Positions 27,257 through 36,572 are shown, numbered from the stretch's first letter. The stretch is 64,000 bases of DNA from Methylobacterium sp. J-068 (GCF_022829445.1 NZ_JAKSXY010000070.1:62001-126000); one strand, 5' to 3'. Notes: generated by a model from the letters alone, not told the origin. Numbers and translations are program-made.

Positions 27257-28374
27257 ACCCGCATCGGCATCAGCACGTAGAGCGCGGACGCGCCCTCGCG
27301 GTCCTGAATCAGGGTCGGCGAGCCCGGATCGGCGAGCTTGAACAGGGCGGTGTCGCCTTCGAGCTGGCTCGTGATGTCGAGGAGGTAGCGGGCGTTGAAG
27401 CCGATATCGAGGGCGGCGGCGTCGTAATCGACGTCGATCTCCTCGGTGGCGCTGCCGGAATCCGGGTTGTTCACCGAGAGGGCGAGGCGGCCGTCCTGCA
27501 CCGCGAGCTTCACCGCGCGGCCGCGCTCCGACGAGATCGTCGAGACGCGGTCGACGGCCTTGGCGAAGACGTCGCGCTCCACGGTGAGGAACTTGTCGTT
27601 GCCCGCCGGGATCACGCGCTGGTAATCCGGGAAGGTGCCGTCGATCAGCTTCGAGATCAGCACCACGCCGCTGGCGAACTTGAAGCGGATCTTGGCCGAG
27701 GACAGGTCGATCTCGACGCTCTCGCCGCCATCCTCCACGAGCTTGATGATCTCGGCCACCGCCTTGCGGGGTACGATGATGCCGGGCATGTCGCGGCTGC
27801 CCTCGGGCGCGTCGAGTTCGACGCGGGCGAGGCGGTGGCCGTCGGTGGCCACCGCGCGCATGCGCAGGGCCCCCTCGGACTCGATCGTGTGCAGGTAGAT
27901 GCCGTTGAGGTAGTAGCGCGTCTCTTCGGTGGAGATCGCGAACTGCGTCTTCTCGATGAGGCGCTTCAAGTCCGAGGCCGCGATGACGAAGCGGGTCGGC
28001 AATTCGCCGGCCGCCAGATCCGGGAAATCGCCCTCGGGCAGGGCGCCGAGAGAGAAGCGCGAGCGCCCGGAGCGGATGGTCATCTGCCCCGTCTCGCCGC
28101 TGGTCTCCAGCGAGACCTGAGCGCCGTCGGGCAGCTTGCGCACGATGTCGTAGATCACGTGGGCGGGCACGGTGATGGCCCCGGCATCGACCACGTCGGC
28201 GGGGATGGTCTCGGTCACCTCGATGTCGAGGTCGGTCGCCCGCAATTCGAGGCCGCCGGAACCGGCGCGCAGGAGCACGTTCGACAGGATCGGGATGGTG
28301 TTGCGGCGCTCCACCACGCGGTGCACGTGGCCGAGCGACCGAAGGAGGGCCGCACGCTCGACAGTGACTCTCAT
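27253..28374 (-). CDS. dnaN: DNA polymerase III sliding clamp (beta subunit)
   Basis: The beta clamp, 373 aa, three repeated domains. Family marks are the MRVTVERAALLRSLGHVHRVVERRNTIPILSN start, RATDLDIEV, FVIAASDLKRLIEKTQFAISTEETRYYLNGI, DGHRLARVELD and the GFNARYLLDI and YVLMPMRV ends. The ATG at 28374 starts the recognised sequence; the longer frame is rejected. A 282-bp spacer carrying three 46-bp repeats separates it from dnaA. It is coupled to recF. Confidence 0.97.
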   Translation of the reverse strand: MRVTVERAALLRSLGHVHRVVERRNTIPILSNVLLRAGSGGLELRATDLDIEVTETIPADVVDAGAITVPAHVIYDIVRKLPDGAQVSLETSGETGQMTIRSGRSRFSLGALPEGDFPDLAAGELPTRFVIAASDLKRLIEKTQFAISTEETRYYLNGIYLHTIESEGALRMRAVATDGHRLARVELDAPEGSRDMPGIIVPRKAVAEIIKLVEDGGESVEIDLSSAKIRFKFASGVVLISKLIDGTFPDYQRVIPAGNDKFLTVERDVFAKAVDRVSTISSERGRAVKLAVQDGRLALSVNNPDSGSATEEIDVDYDAAALDIGFNARYLLDITSQLEGDTALFKLADPGSPTLIQDREGASALYVLMPMRV

Positions 28375-28516
28375 GGTCTGAACTCGTGGTCTCTCGTCGG
28401 GCATCGCGAGGGGCGGGCGCGGCGTCGCGCTCAACCGTACCCGCGTGCGCCCTGGCCTCGCGGCCGCTGAACTTGGCGAAGCCTCCCGTTGAACGCAAGT
28501 GCGAGAGGCGCGCTAT

Positions 28517-28654
28517 CCCGAAGATGATTCGGGACGCCGCGCGAAGACGCGACGCCCCTGCGCCCGAAGATGATTCGGGACGCCTCCCGGAGGAGCGACG
28601 TCCCTGTGCCCGAAGACGATTCTGGACGCCGCCCGGAGAACGGCCCCCGCTCGG
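28517..28654. repeat. three tandem 46-bp structured repeats in the dnaA-dnaN spacer
   Basis: Units begin at 28517, 28563 and 28609, with an exact 46-bp period. Each opens with CCCGAAGAYGATTC(G/T)GG, a hairpin with a 6-bp stem (5 bp in unit 3), followed by a second hairpin. Units 1 and 2 keep the second stem although its bases differ (CGCG/CGCG against CTCC/GGAG), which suggests that structure is selected. Each unit contains one GATTC (CcrM-type GANTC) site: 28526, 28572 and 28618. Unit 3 runs into the dnaA stop codon. Confidence 0.8.
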
Positions 28655-28656
28655 GC

Positions 28657-30180
28657 TCAATCCTGAAGCATGCGCTTCAGGAGCTCGACCTCGTCGTTCA
28701 ACACGTTGTCCTCGCCGATCAGCTTGTCGATCTTGCGCACTGCGTGCAGCACCGTGGTGTGGTCGCGCCCGCCGAAGCGGCGGCCGATCTCGGGCAGGGA
28801 GCGCAGGGTGAGCACCTTCGAGAGGTACATCGCGATCTGGCGCGGCTTGACCACGGCGGCGGTGCGCCGCTCGGACAGGATGTCGGAGCGCGAGACGTTG
28901 TAGCGCGAGGCCACCAGCTTCTGGATGTCCTCGATCTTGATGCGCTTGGGCTCGCGGTTCTTCACCAGATCCCGGATCGCGGTCTCGGCGGTCTCCATGG
29001 TCACGGCGGCGCCCGTGAGGGTGGCGTGCGCGAGCAATCGGTTCACCGCACCTTCGAGGTCGCGGCCATTGGCGGTGATCGCCCGGGCGACGTAGGTGGC
29101 GACCGTGGGCGAAACCTCGAAGTTCGGGTGCGAGACCTGCACGGCGGCGAGACGCGCCGAGAGGATCGAGGCGCGCAGCTGCTCGTCGAGGGTGCCGATC
29201 TCGACCACGAGGCCGCCGGCGAGGCGCGAGCGCACCCGCTCCTCCAGGGCTTCGAGTTCGGTGGGCGGCCGGTCCGAGGCGACGACGACCTGGCGGCCGG
29301 CATCGATCAGCGCGTTGATGGTGTGGCCGAACTCGGCCTGGATCGACTTGCCCTGGATGAACTGCACGTCGTCGAGGATGAGCAGGTCGATGGCGCGCAG
29401 GCGCTCCTTGAAAGCCAGCGCGTTCTGGGTCTTCAGGGCGTTGACGAAGCCGTACATGAAGCGGTCGGCGGTGAGGTAGATCACCCGGCGGCCGGATTCA
29501 CGGGCGGCGTGGCCGATGCCGTGGAGGAGGTGGGTCTTTCCCAGGCCGACGCCGGCATGGAAGTAGAGCGGGTTGTAGAGCGCGCCCTGTCCGTCGTGGC
29601 GGGCAACCCGCTCGGCGGCGGCGTGGGCCAGCGCGTTCGAGCGGCCGACGACGAAGCTCGCGAAGGTGAGGCGGTTGTCGAGGGGTGCGCCGTTCAGGTC
29701 GCCGCCGGCTTCCGCGCGGCCCCCCAGCGCGGGCTCACCCTCGGAGACCGAGCTCGTCTCGGCGTGCGAGGGCGCCGTCGAGCCGACGGCCTGGAGCCGG
29801 GCCAGAGGGCTCGCGGCGCTGCTGCCGGTCTTGGTCACGCTCGGAACCGGCCGGGCGGCACCGGCGGCGGACGGGCCGCGCACGGAGACGTCGAGCCGCG
29901 AGACCGCCTCGACCTCGCTGCGGAAGGTCGTCAGCACCCGGTCGAGGTAATGCGACTCGATCCAGCTCTTCAGGAAACGGGTCGGGACCGTCAGGCGGGC
30001 CGTGCCGTCGACGACCTCCACGAGTTCGAGCCGGGCGAACCAGCTCGCGAACACGTCCTCACCCAGTTCCGCCCGGAGGCGCCGCTTCACCCGAGCCCAG
30101 GCGGCCACCGTGTCGGGACCACTCACGCCGCTCATGCCCGTCTCGACATTGCCGGACACGCTACCGTCGACATGCATCAT
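28657..30180 (-). CDS. dnaA: chromosomal replication initiator protein DnaA
   Basis: The AAA+ initiator that opens oriC, 507 aa. Domain I is around [27 protein letters not shown], followed by a Pro/Ser/Ala linker. The AAA+ domain begins [23 protein letters not shown], with Walker [15 protein letters not shown] and Walker [11 protein letters not shown]. The DNA-binding domain has [12 protein letters not shown] and the signature [26 protein letters not shown] precedes tandem ATGs at 30180 and 30177; the second has the better spacing. The frame continues upstream, but without a ribosome site. It is probably the origin-proximal gene of the chromosome. Confidence 0.97.
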   Translation of the reverse strand: MMHVDGSVSGNVETGMSGVSGPDTVAAWARVKRRLRAELGEDVFASWFARLELVEVVDGTARLTVPTRFLKSWIESHYLDRVLTTFRSEVEAVSRLDVSVRGPSAAGAARPVPSVTKTGSSAASPLARLQAVGSTAPSHAETSSVSEGEPALGGRAEAGGDLNGAPLDNRLTFASFVVGRSNALAHAAAERVARHDGQGALYNPLYFHAGVGLGKTHLLHGIGHAARESGRRVIYLTADRFMYGFVNALKTQNALAFKERLRAIDLLILDDVQFIQGKSIQAEFGHTINALIDAGRQVVVASDRPPTELEALEERVRSRLAGGLVVEIGTLDEQLRASILSARLAAVQVSHPNFEVSPTVATYVARAITANGRDLEGAVNRLLAHATLTGAAVTMETAETAIRDLVKNREPKRIKIEDIQKLVASRYNVSRSDILSERRTAAVVKPRQIAMYLSKVLTLRSLPEIGRRFGGRDHTTVLHAVRKIDKLIGEDNVLNDEVELLKRMLQD

Positions 30181-30283
30181 CGCTCTCCTCGTGCCGAGAG
30201 CGGAGGGCCGCCGACGGAACGTACGCACACTTGACTGACGTCGCGCCCCGCGAGGCATTCGCGAGACCCATACTTCCACCCCG

Positions 30284-30541
30284 GAGTCAACCCGACCCGG
30301 AGGCGCTTTTGTCGATGAGGGAAGCCTATCAACAATAAGCTACGGTTCTCCTAACAACGGGACTTACGGGGACAGCAAAAAAAGCGGCAATTCCGGCACG
30401 GGTTTCCGGCATGGAGTCCAGCGAAACACGCCACCTTGTGAACGATTCGCCCTCGACTCCGAGAAGACTCGGATTTGTTGGTTCATCATGACACATCGTT
30501 AAGCTACACTCGGGCCGAACGTGTCGCAACAAAACAGATTC
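30284..30541. promoter_or_regulatory. cluster of six GANTC (CcrM-type) methylation sites upstream of dnaA
   Basis: GANTC occurs at 30284, 30414, 30444, 30455, 30466 and 30537, six in 258 bp. At this base composition roughly one would be expected. CcrM methylates GANTC in alphaproteobacteria, and in Caulobacter the methylation state of the dnaA promoter influences its transcription. The same control here is inference. Confidence 0.5.
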
Positions 30542-30840
30542 CAGGTAGCGTTAACGCTTTATCACTGGAACGGGCCCGGATCGGGACATCCGGCCGGAGA
30601 ACGATGCACCGAGCCTCGCGGATCGGCCCGTCATTCGGTGCGGCCCATTCGGATCGGCGAAGGCTTCGGGCGGATCCCGTGGCACGTTCCAGCGCGCGAC
30701 GGCCCGACCGCGCTCATCGAAACGGACGGGGTCCGGCCCCGCATCGTCGGGACACGTGCGGGCAGCGCCGGAAACGAGGCGGGGCCTCAGCGTGCCGCGC
30801 GCCGCCGCGCGTTCAACGGCCTCGCCCCGCGCAAACGAAA

Positions 30841-30866
30841 AAAGCCCGGCATCGCTGCCGGGCTTT
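30841..30866 (-). terminator. intrinsic terminator of rpsT
   Basis: An 11-bp stem AAAGCCCGGCA/TGCCGGGCTTT with loop TCGC. On the minus strand the stem leads into a run of six T (A-run 30838-30843). It is 26 bases past the rpsT stop and is the strongest terminator in the window. Confidence 0.9.
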
Positions 30867-30892
30867 CATCGAAACATCCCTGGAGGGAAGGC

Positions 30893-31159
30893 TCAGGCGG
30901 CGAGCGCCTTCACCCGCGCGGCGAGGCGCGAGACCTTCCGGGACGCGTTGTTCTTGTGCACAATGCCGTGCTGGGCGGCCCGCATGATCTCGGGCTCGGC
31001 GGCGCGAAGGGCGGTCAGTGCGTTCGACTGATCACCGGTGGCGATGGCCTCCTCGACCTTGCGGACGAAGGTGCGCATGCGGCTGCGACGCGAGCGGTTG
31101 ACCGCGGTGCGCTTCGCAATCTTGCGGGTCATTTTCTTGGCCGACACGGTGTTGGCCAT
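30893..31159 (-). CDS. rpsT: 30S ribosomal protein S20
   Basis: A primary 16S-binding small-subunit protein, 88 aa, extremely basic and helical: [39 protein letters not shown] and the ending [17 protein letters not shown] are diagnostic. It is monocistronic, with a good sigma-70-type promoter about 133 bases upstream and a strong terminator downstream. Next to dnaA, as in other alphaproteobacteria. Confidence 0.98.
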   Translation of the reverse strand: MANTVSAKKMTRKIAKRTAVNRSRRSRMRTFVRKVEEAIATGDQSNALTALRAAEPEIMRAAQHGIVHKNNASRKVSRLAARVKALAA

Positions 31160-31291
31160 GGGGCATCCTCGTCACGTTTGAGGCGATCGCGACGAGCCCG
31201 CAGGCTGTGATGTCGGTGGATCGCGTGCAGGTTGTTCGGGCAATGGCGAAGCCGACGATCGCGGTTGAACGCGTCCGTCGGCGATGTGCGC

Positions 31292-31320
31292 TCTATAGAC
31301 ACGCGTTGCCGATCCGTCAA
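31292..31320 (-). promoter_or_regulatory. sigma-70-type promoter of rpsT
   Basis: On the minus strand TTGACG (31320-31315), 17 bases, TATAGA (31297-31292). This is close to the consensus with the ideal spacer. It would give an rpsT leader of roughly 125 nt. Confidence 0.7.
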
Positions 31321-31394
31321 CGGAACGTCATCGTGGCGTCGCCGGAACGAGGCCCGCCTGGGCGTGAGCGCCGCCCTAGCATGAGGACATCACC

Positions 31395-32408
31395 ATGCCG
31401 AGCGAGTCGGACTTCCCGCCGAGCGAGGCGGACTTGGCGCGGATCGCCCGCCATCGGCCGCACTCCGGCATGGAGACGCCGCGCTTCTCGGGCGTGGCGA
31501 GCTTCATGCGCCTGCCGACGCTCGCGCCCGGCGAAGCGCCGGGACGCGTCGATATCGGCCTGATCGGCATCCCGTTCGATGGGGCCACCACCAACCGCCC
31601 AGGCGCCCGCCTCGGTCCGCGCGGCGTGCGGGAGGCCTCCACCGGCACTCGGGCGCGCAACGCCGCCACCGGAACCGCGCCCTACGATCTGGCCGCCTGC
31701 GCCGATCTCGGGGACGTGCCGGTGAACCCGATCGACGTCGCCGCGACCGCGCGCATCATTGAGGCCTTCTACCGGCCCCTCGCGGAGGCCGGGATCGTGC
31801 CGTTGTCGGTCGGCGGCGATCACTTCGTGACCTATCCGGTGCTGCGAGCCCTGGGACGAAAGGCACCGATGGGCCTCGTCCACGTCGATGCCCACAGCGA
31901 CACCGACGATGGGCAGTACGGCGGCACGCATCTCACCCACGGCACGCCCTTCCGCCGGGCCATCGAGGACGGCGTGCTCGATCCCAGGCGCATGGTGCAG
32001 ATCGGCCTGCGCGGCAGCATCGATTCGGCGGACGAACTGGATTGGGCGCTGGGGCAGGGGGTGCGCATCATCCCCATGGAGGCGGTGGAGGCACGCGGCC
32101 TGGACGCGGTGCTGGCCGAGGCCCGCGCCATCGTGGGCGACGGCCCCACCTATCTCAGCTTCGATATCGACGCCCTCGACCCCGCCTACGCACCCGGCAC
32201 GGGCACGCCCGAGATGGGGGGCTTCACCGCGCGGGAAGCGCTCCGGATCGTGCGGGGTCTCGGCGGGCTCGACCTCGTCGGCGCCGACGTCGTGGAAGTG
32301 GCGCCGCCCCTCGATCCATCCGGCATCACCGCCCTCGCCGGGGCGACGCTGGCCTTCGAGATCCTGTGCCTGCTGGCAGAGGCGGTCGCGGCGCGACGCG
32401 CGCGATGA
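31395..32408 (+). CDS. agmatinase/ureohydrolase-family metalloenzyme
   Basis: A 337-aa binuclear-manganese hydrolase of the arginase/agmatinase superfamily. Metal ligands are in VGGDHFVTYP, LVHVDAHSDTDD and YLSFDIDALDPAYAPGTGTPE. The substrate entrance has IGIPFDGATTNRPGARLGPRGVREAS. Members cleave urea from agmatine, guanidinobutyrate, guanidinopropionate or free guanidine. The long N-terminus (about 50 residues before DIGLIGIPFDG) is more typical of the agmatinase-like/guanidino-acid group than of arginase. The exact substrate is not decided by sequence alone. The stop overlaps the following GST frame (ATGA). Confidence 0.88.
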   Translation: MPSESDFPPSEADLARIARHRPHSGMETPRFSGVASFMRLPTLAPGEAPGRVDIGLIGIPFDGATTNRPGARLGPRGVREASTGTRARNAATGTAPYDLAACADLGDVPVNPIDVAATARIIEAFYRPLAEAGIVPLSVGGDHFVTYPVLRALGRKAPMGLVHVDAHSDTDDGQYGGTHLTHGTPFRRAIEDGVLDPRRMVQIGLRGSIDSADELDWALGQGVRIIPMEAVEARGLDAVLAEARAIVGDGPTYLSFDIDALDPAYAPGTGTPEMGGFTAREALRIVRGLGGLDLVGADVVEVAPPLDPSGITALAGATLAFEILCLLAEAVAARRAR

Positions 32409-33103
32409 TTGACGCCGCCCCGTGCAGCGAGAACCCTGCGGCACCCGATTCGCGAGAGGCCCGCCCCTTGGATTCCGAGATCACCCTCTACCACGCTCCG
32501 CAAACCCGTTCGTCAGGCGTGCGCATCCTTCTCGAGGAACTCGGGGCGCCGCACAGGCTCAGCGTCGTCGACCTGAAGGGCGGGAAAGCGCGCGACCCGG
32601 CCTATCTCGCGCTCAATCCCCTCGGCAAGGTACCGGTCCTGCGCCACGGCGAGGCGCTCGTGACCGAGCAGGCGGCGATCTACCTCTACCTTGCAGACCT
32701 GTTTCCGAAGGCCGGCCTCGCCCCGGCGATCGGCGACCCCCTGCGTGGACCGTACCTGCGCTGGATGGTGTTCTACGGGTCGAGCTTCGAGCCGGCGGTG
32801 GTCGACCGCGCCCTGCAGCGCGAGCCGGGCCCGCGGGCGATGTCGCCCTACGGGGATTTCGACGCGGTGCTGTCGACGATCGTGGAGGCCCTGACGCCCG
32901 GGCCGTACCTGCTCGGCGAACGCTTCACGGCCGCCGACGTGCTCTGGGGCGCGGCCCTGGGCTGGACCACGAGCTTCAAGCTGGTACCGGAGGAGCCCGC
33001 CATCGTGGCCTACCTGAAGCGGGTGCAGGCGCGTCCGGCCGTTCAGACCATCATGGCGGCGGAAGCCGCCCTGTCGGCCGAACTGGAAGCGGCCCGGACC
33101 TAA
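32405..33103 (+). CDS. glutathione S-transferase family protein
   Basis: A thioredoxin-fold N-domain (SEITLYHAPQTRSSGVRILLEELG, then NPLGKVPVLRHGEALVTEQAAIYLYLAD, containing the cis-Pro and Glu-Gln/Ser-like GSH loop) and a helical C-domain (LLGERFTAADVLWGAALGW). The ATG at 32405 couples it to the preceding gene and gives 232 aa with a 20-residue non-conserved leader. A TTG at 32468 with GAGAGG upstream gives a more typical 211 aa. The role could be detoxification or a thiol-dependent side reaction. Confidence 0.9.
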   Translation: MIDAAPCSENPAAPDSREARPLDSEITLYHAPQTRSSGVRILLEELGAPHRLSVVDLKGGKARDPAYLALNPLGKVPVLRHGEALVTEQAAIYLYLADLFPKAGLAPAIGDPLRGPYLRWMVFYGSSFEPAVVDRALQREPGPRAMSPYGDFDAVLSTIVEALTPGPYLLGERFTAADVLWGAALGWTTSFKLVPEEPAIVAYLKRVQARPAVQTIMAAEAALSAELEAART

Positions 33104-33135
33104 TCCGTCCGGCGCCGACCGCTCCGAATCCGTTA

Positions 33136-33441
33136 TCAGCCCGGCGGCAGCGCCGGGATGGCGGTGCGCGCAATCACCTCGGGCGCCGTCGCGGCCGGCG
33201 CGAAGGCGGCGATGAGATGCACGCCGATCACCGGACCGAAGACCAGGCTCATCATCACCGCCATGATTAGCGCGACGTTGGCATTGCCGGCGCCGGAGCG
33301 CCGGGCCGTGGAGCGGCGCGGCTTGACGCGGACGATCTTCGTGCCGTCCGCTCGACGGAAGCTCAGGGGCCGGACGGGCGCCACACCATCGCGCAGACGC
33401 GGAAAGGCGTTCGAGAAGGGAAGAGCGTTCAGGAAAGGCAT
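33136..33441 (-). CDS. small membrane protein of unknown function
   Basis: A 101-aa protein with a basic N-terminal half (FRRADGTKIVRVKPRRSTARR) and one long hydrophobic segment at about 55-82 (VALIMAVMMSLVFGPVIGVHLIAAF). It then has a short Ala/Pro-rich tail. The positive-inside pattern suggests a cytosolic N-terminus. No family is recognised. It is convergent with the GST gene; about 270 bp of empty sequence separates it from coaBC. Confidence 0.55.
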   Translation of the reverse strand: MPFLNALPFSNAFPRLRDGVAPVRPLSFRRADGTKIVRVKPRRSTARRSGAGNANVALIMAVMMSLVFGPVIGVHLIAAFAPAATAPEVIARTAIPALPPG

Positions 33442-33709
33442 GGGCTCACCTCGTTCGACCGGCCACCGGGGCCGATCGCGGGCGAGCCCGATCAGACGAT
33501 CAGGCGCGGGTCACGCGGGCGGCCATCGGCGGCGCGGTCCATCGACTACTGTCGCTGGGCATAGGGATCGGTCGTTCCTGTGGAGCCGCACGAGAGAGCA
33601 TGGAATGCCGCACGTGCGAACGGTGCCGACATGATGCGGGCGCGGGGGTTAGTCAAGCCTTAACGCGCGAGGGGCGCCCAGGCTCCGCAGCATTTTTCAG
33701 AACCCAGGA

Positions 33710-34981
33710 TCAGGTCCCGAGCAGGCCGGCGAAGTGCGCGACGAGGCGGCGTCCGACCTCGTCCTTGTCGAGGGTCGGCCACGTCTCGACGGTGCCGTCG
33801 CGGCCGACGAGATGCACCGTGTTGGCGCTGCCGCCCATCACCCCGCCGGCCGGTGAAACGTCGTTCGCCACGATAAGGTCGCAGCCCTTGCGGACGATCT
33901 TGGCGCGGGCGTTGTCGAGGACCGAATCGGTCTCGGCGGCAAAGCCCACCACGAGGCGCGGCCGGTCCGTCGTCCTTTGCGCGATGGCGGCGAGGATGTC
34001 GGGATTCTCCACGAGGGCGACGGGCGCGGGCGCCGCACCGTCCTTCTTGATCTTCGAGTCGCGGGCCTCCGCCGGGCGCCAGTCGCCCACGGCGGCGGCG
34101 AAGATCGCCAGATCCGCCGGGAGCGCCGCCTCCACCGCCGCCAGCATGTCGCGGGCGGTCTCCACAGGCACGACGCGCACGCCGGGCGGATCGGGAATCG
34201 AGACCGGGCCCGCGACCAGCGTCACGTCCGCGCCCGCGGCGGCGGCCGCCGCCGCGATGGCATGGCCCTGGCGGCCGGAGGAGCGGTTGGCGAGGTAGCG
34301 CACGGGGTCGATCGGCTCGTGCGTCGGGCCGGACGTCACCAGCACCCGCCGGCCGGCGAGCGCACCAGCCTTCGCGGCTTCCGCCGGTTCGCGTCCGGCC
34401 AGGAAGCCGAAGCCGGGGGCCGGGCGGGAATCGGTGAGCATCACCTCCACCGCGTCGGCGATCTCGGAGGGCTCGGCGAGGCGGCCGGGGCCGAACTCCG
34501 CCTCGGCCATCGCGCCCTCGTTGGGGCCGACGACCCGGACGCCGTCGCCGCGCAGGGTGGCGAGGTTCCGCCGCGTCGCCGGGTGTTGCCACATCCGCAC
34601 GTTCATGGCGGGCGCGATCAGGATCGGCACGGTGGTGGCGAGCAGCACCGTGGCGGCGAGGTCGGAGGCCTCGCCCGTGGCCATGCGGGCCATCAGGCTG
34701 GCGGTGGCGGGCGCCACCACGATGGCGTCGGCGTCGCGCGCGAGCTTGATGTGGCCGATATCGGCCTCCTCCGCCCGGTCGAACAGGTCGGTATGGGCGC
34801 GCTCGCCGGCCAGGGCCGCCGCCGCGAGGGGCGTCACGAATTCCTGCGCGCCCGCCGTGAGGAGCGGACGCACCGCCGCCCCGCGCTCGCGCAGGCGCCG
34901 GATCAGGTCGAGGGCCTTGTAGGCCGCGATCCCCCCGCCGATGACGAGGAGGATGCGGCGGTTCTGGAGCGGACGGGTCAT
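33710..34981 (-). CDS. coaBC: bifunctional phosphopantothenoylcysteine decarboxylase / phosphopantothenate-cysteine ligase
   Basis: Catalyses two steps of coenzyme A synthesis; 423 aa. The N-terminal flavoprotein CoaC half has ILLVIGGGIAAYKALDLIRRL, HIKLARDADAIVVAPATA and the APAMNVRMWQHPATRRN motif. The C-terminal CoaB ligase half has RRVLVTSGPTHEPIDPVRYLANRSSGRQGHAIA and LVVGFAAETD...IVANDVS. Standard alphaproteobacterial location after ubiB (34 bases away). Confidence 0.97.
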   Translation of the reverse strand: MTRPLQNRRILLVIGGGIAAYKALDLIRRLRERGAAVRPLLTAGAQEFVTPLAAAALAGERAHTDLFDRAEEADIGHIKLARDADAIVVAPATASLMARMATGEASDLAATVLLATTVPILIAPAMNVRMWQHPATRRNLATLRGDGVRVVGPNEGAMAEAEFGPGRLAEPSEIADAVEVMLTDSRPAPGFGFLAGREPAEAAKAGALAGRRVLVTSGPTHEPIDPVRYLANRSSGRQGHAIAAAAAAAGADVTLVAGPVSIPDPPGVRVVPVETARDMLAAVEAALPADLAIFAAAVGDWRPAEARDSKIKKDGAAPAPVALVENPDILAAIAQRTTDRPRLVVGFAAETDSVLDNARAKIVRKGCDLIVANDVSPAGGVMGGSANTVHLVGRDGTVETWPTLDKDEVGRRLVAHFAGLLGT

Positions 34982-35015
34982 GGTCGGTAACCCTTCAGGC
35001 AGACGAGGCAGGGAT

Positions 35016-36572
35016 TTAGCGGAACGCCATCACCAACGCGCCGATGGCGATGCCCCAGAGTGCCACGGTCGACCAGATCGCGCGGCGGCGCTCGGCGCGG
35101 GCGAAGGCGTCGAGGCGGTTGCCGTCGCCCGAGCCGGCCTCGTCGAGGCGCACCATGATCCGGCGCAGGCGCTGGGCGAGGTCGGGGATGTCCGAGATCA
35201 CGTCGGTGATGGTGAGCGCGGCGCGGCCGAGCCCCTCGACGCGGCCCACGGGCCCGAGGTTGCGCGCGATCCAGGCGCGCACCACCGGCTCGGCCCCGGT
35301 CCACATGTCGAGCTGCGGGTCCAGCGAGCGGGCGACGCCCTCCACCACCACCATGGTCTTCTGGAGCATCACCAGCTCGGTGCGGGTGCTCATGTCGAAC
35401 AGGGCGGTGATGTCGAACAGCAGGGTGAGCACCTTGGCCATCGAGATCTCGTCGGCCTTGCGCTGGTGGATCGGCTCGCCGATCGCCCGGATGGCCTGGG
35501 CGAAATCCTCCACCGAATGGTGCGCCGGCACGTAGCCGGCCTCGAAATGCACCTGCGCCACGCGCTTGTAGTCGCGCAGGATGAAGCCGAGCAGGATCTC
35601 GGCGAGGAAGCGCCGCTCCCGGTGCCCGAGCCGGCCCATGATGCCGAAATCCACCGCCACCAGGGTACCGGTCGGATCGACGAACAGGTTTCCGGGATGC
35701 ATGTCGGCGTGGAAGAAGCCGTCCCGGATGGCGTGACGCAGGAAGGACTGGATCACCGCCCGGCCGACCGCCCGCGGATCGTGCCCGGCGGCCAGGATCG
35801 CCGCGCGGTCGTTGAGGCGGATGCCCTCGATCCACTCGCTCGCCAGCACGTCGCGGCCGGTCAGTTCCCAGTCGGGCCTGGGCACCCGGAAATCGGCGTC
35901 GTCCTTGGTGTTCTGGGCGAGCTCGGACATCGCGGCCGCTTCGAGCCGGAAATCCATCTCCATCATCACCGAGCGGGCGAGGATCTCCACCACCTCGCGG
36001 GGGCGCAGGCGCTCGGCCTTCGGCGAGAGGGCGTGCACCACCCGGGCCATGAAGCGCATGACCTGGAGGTCGCGCTGGAAGCGCTCGCGCACGCCGGGGC
36101 GCATGATCTTGATCGCCAGCACCCGCTCGGTGCCGTCCGCGTCGAGGACGTGCGCCTTGTGGACCTGCGCGATCGAGGCCGCCGCGATCGACGGGCTGAA
36201 CGAGACGAAGAGCTGCGCAACCGGCTTGCCCAGCGCCGCCTCGACGACGCGGATCGCGGTCGCCTGCGGAAACGGCGGCACCCGGTCCTGTAGGGTCTCG
36301 AGGTCGCGCGCCGCATCCATGCCGACGATGTCGGGGCGGGTCGCCAGGAACTGTCCGAACTTGACGTAGCTCGGCCCGAGCCGCGTCAGGGCCCGCTGCA
36401 GCGGACCGGCTCCGCTGCCGAGGCCGGGGCGCTCCAGCATCCGCCCGATCCGCAGCGCGAGGCGCAGGTGCGGCGGCAACTCGGCGGAATCCACGAGGGC
36501 GAGCGCGCCCTCGCGGGCGAGCACGTAGCCCACATGGGCACCGCGAAAGAGGTGGAGGACACCGCCGAGCAT
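35016..36572 (-). CDS. ubiB: ubiquinone biosynthesis atypical kinase/ATPase UbiB
   Basis: An ABC1/ADCK/UbiB-family protein needed for ubiquinone synthesis; 518 aa. Its signature segments are LGPSYVKFGQFLATRPD (the KxGQ motif), AAASIAQVHKAHV (the Ala-rich loop), VLAIKIMRPGV and GFFHADMHPGNLFVD (catalytic HxDxHPGN). Two C-terminal transmembrane helices are expected; one is clear at the very end (IWSTVALWGIAIGALVMAF). The ATG at 36572 avoids overlap with ubiE and starts the familiar LHLFRGAHVGYVLAREGAL. Confidence 0.95.
   Translation of the reverse strand: MLGGVLHLFRGAHVGYVLAREGALALVDSAELPPHLRLALRIGRMLERPGLGSGAGPLQRALTRLGPSYVKFGQFLATRPDIVGMDAARDLETLQDRVPPFPQATAIRVVEAALGKPVAQLFVSFSPSIAAASIAQVHKAHVLDADGTERVLAIKIMRPGVRERFQRDLQVMRFMARVVHALSPKAERLRPREVVEILARSVMMEMDFRLEAAAMSELAQNTKDDADFRVPRPDWELTGRDVLASEWIEGIRLNDRAAILAAGHDPRAVGRAVIQSFLRHAIRDGFFHADMHPGNLFVDPTGTLVAVDFGIMGRLGHRERRFLAEILLGFILRDYKRVAQVHFEAGYVPAHHSVEDFAQAIRAIGEPIHQRKADEISMAKVLTLLFDITALFDMSTRTELVMLQKTMVVVEGVARSLDPQLDMWTGAEPVVRAWIARNLGPVGRVEGLGRAALTITDVISDIPDLAQRLRRIMVRLDEAGSGDGNRLDAFARAERRRAIWSTVALWGIAIGALVMAFR

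Larger units (their letters stand above)
30181..30892. other. dnaA-rpsT intergenic region, possible origin-proximal/dnaA control region
   Basis: A 712-bp gap with no convincing gene. The part from about 30300 to 30560 is clearly richer in A+T than its surroundings. It holds a perfect palindrome AGCGTTAACGCT (30547-30558), a TCCGAG-AAGA-CTCGGA hairpin (30458-30473) and six GANTC sites. I found no good TTWTNCACA DnaA boxes by eye, so calling it oriC would be premature. The dnaA promoter should lie here. Confidence 0.5.

Noticed and set aside
30430-30445. TTGTGAACG as a DnaA box
   Set aside because: Two or more mismatches to TTWTNCACA on either strand and no cluster of similar sites.
30521-31210. 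Open frame over the dnaA-rpsT gap and rpsT
   Set aside because: It runs antisense through rpsT and its terminator; composition is Arg-rich with no domain.
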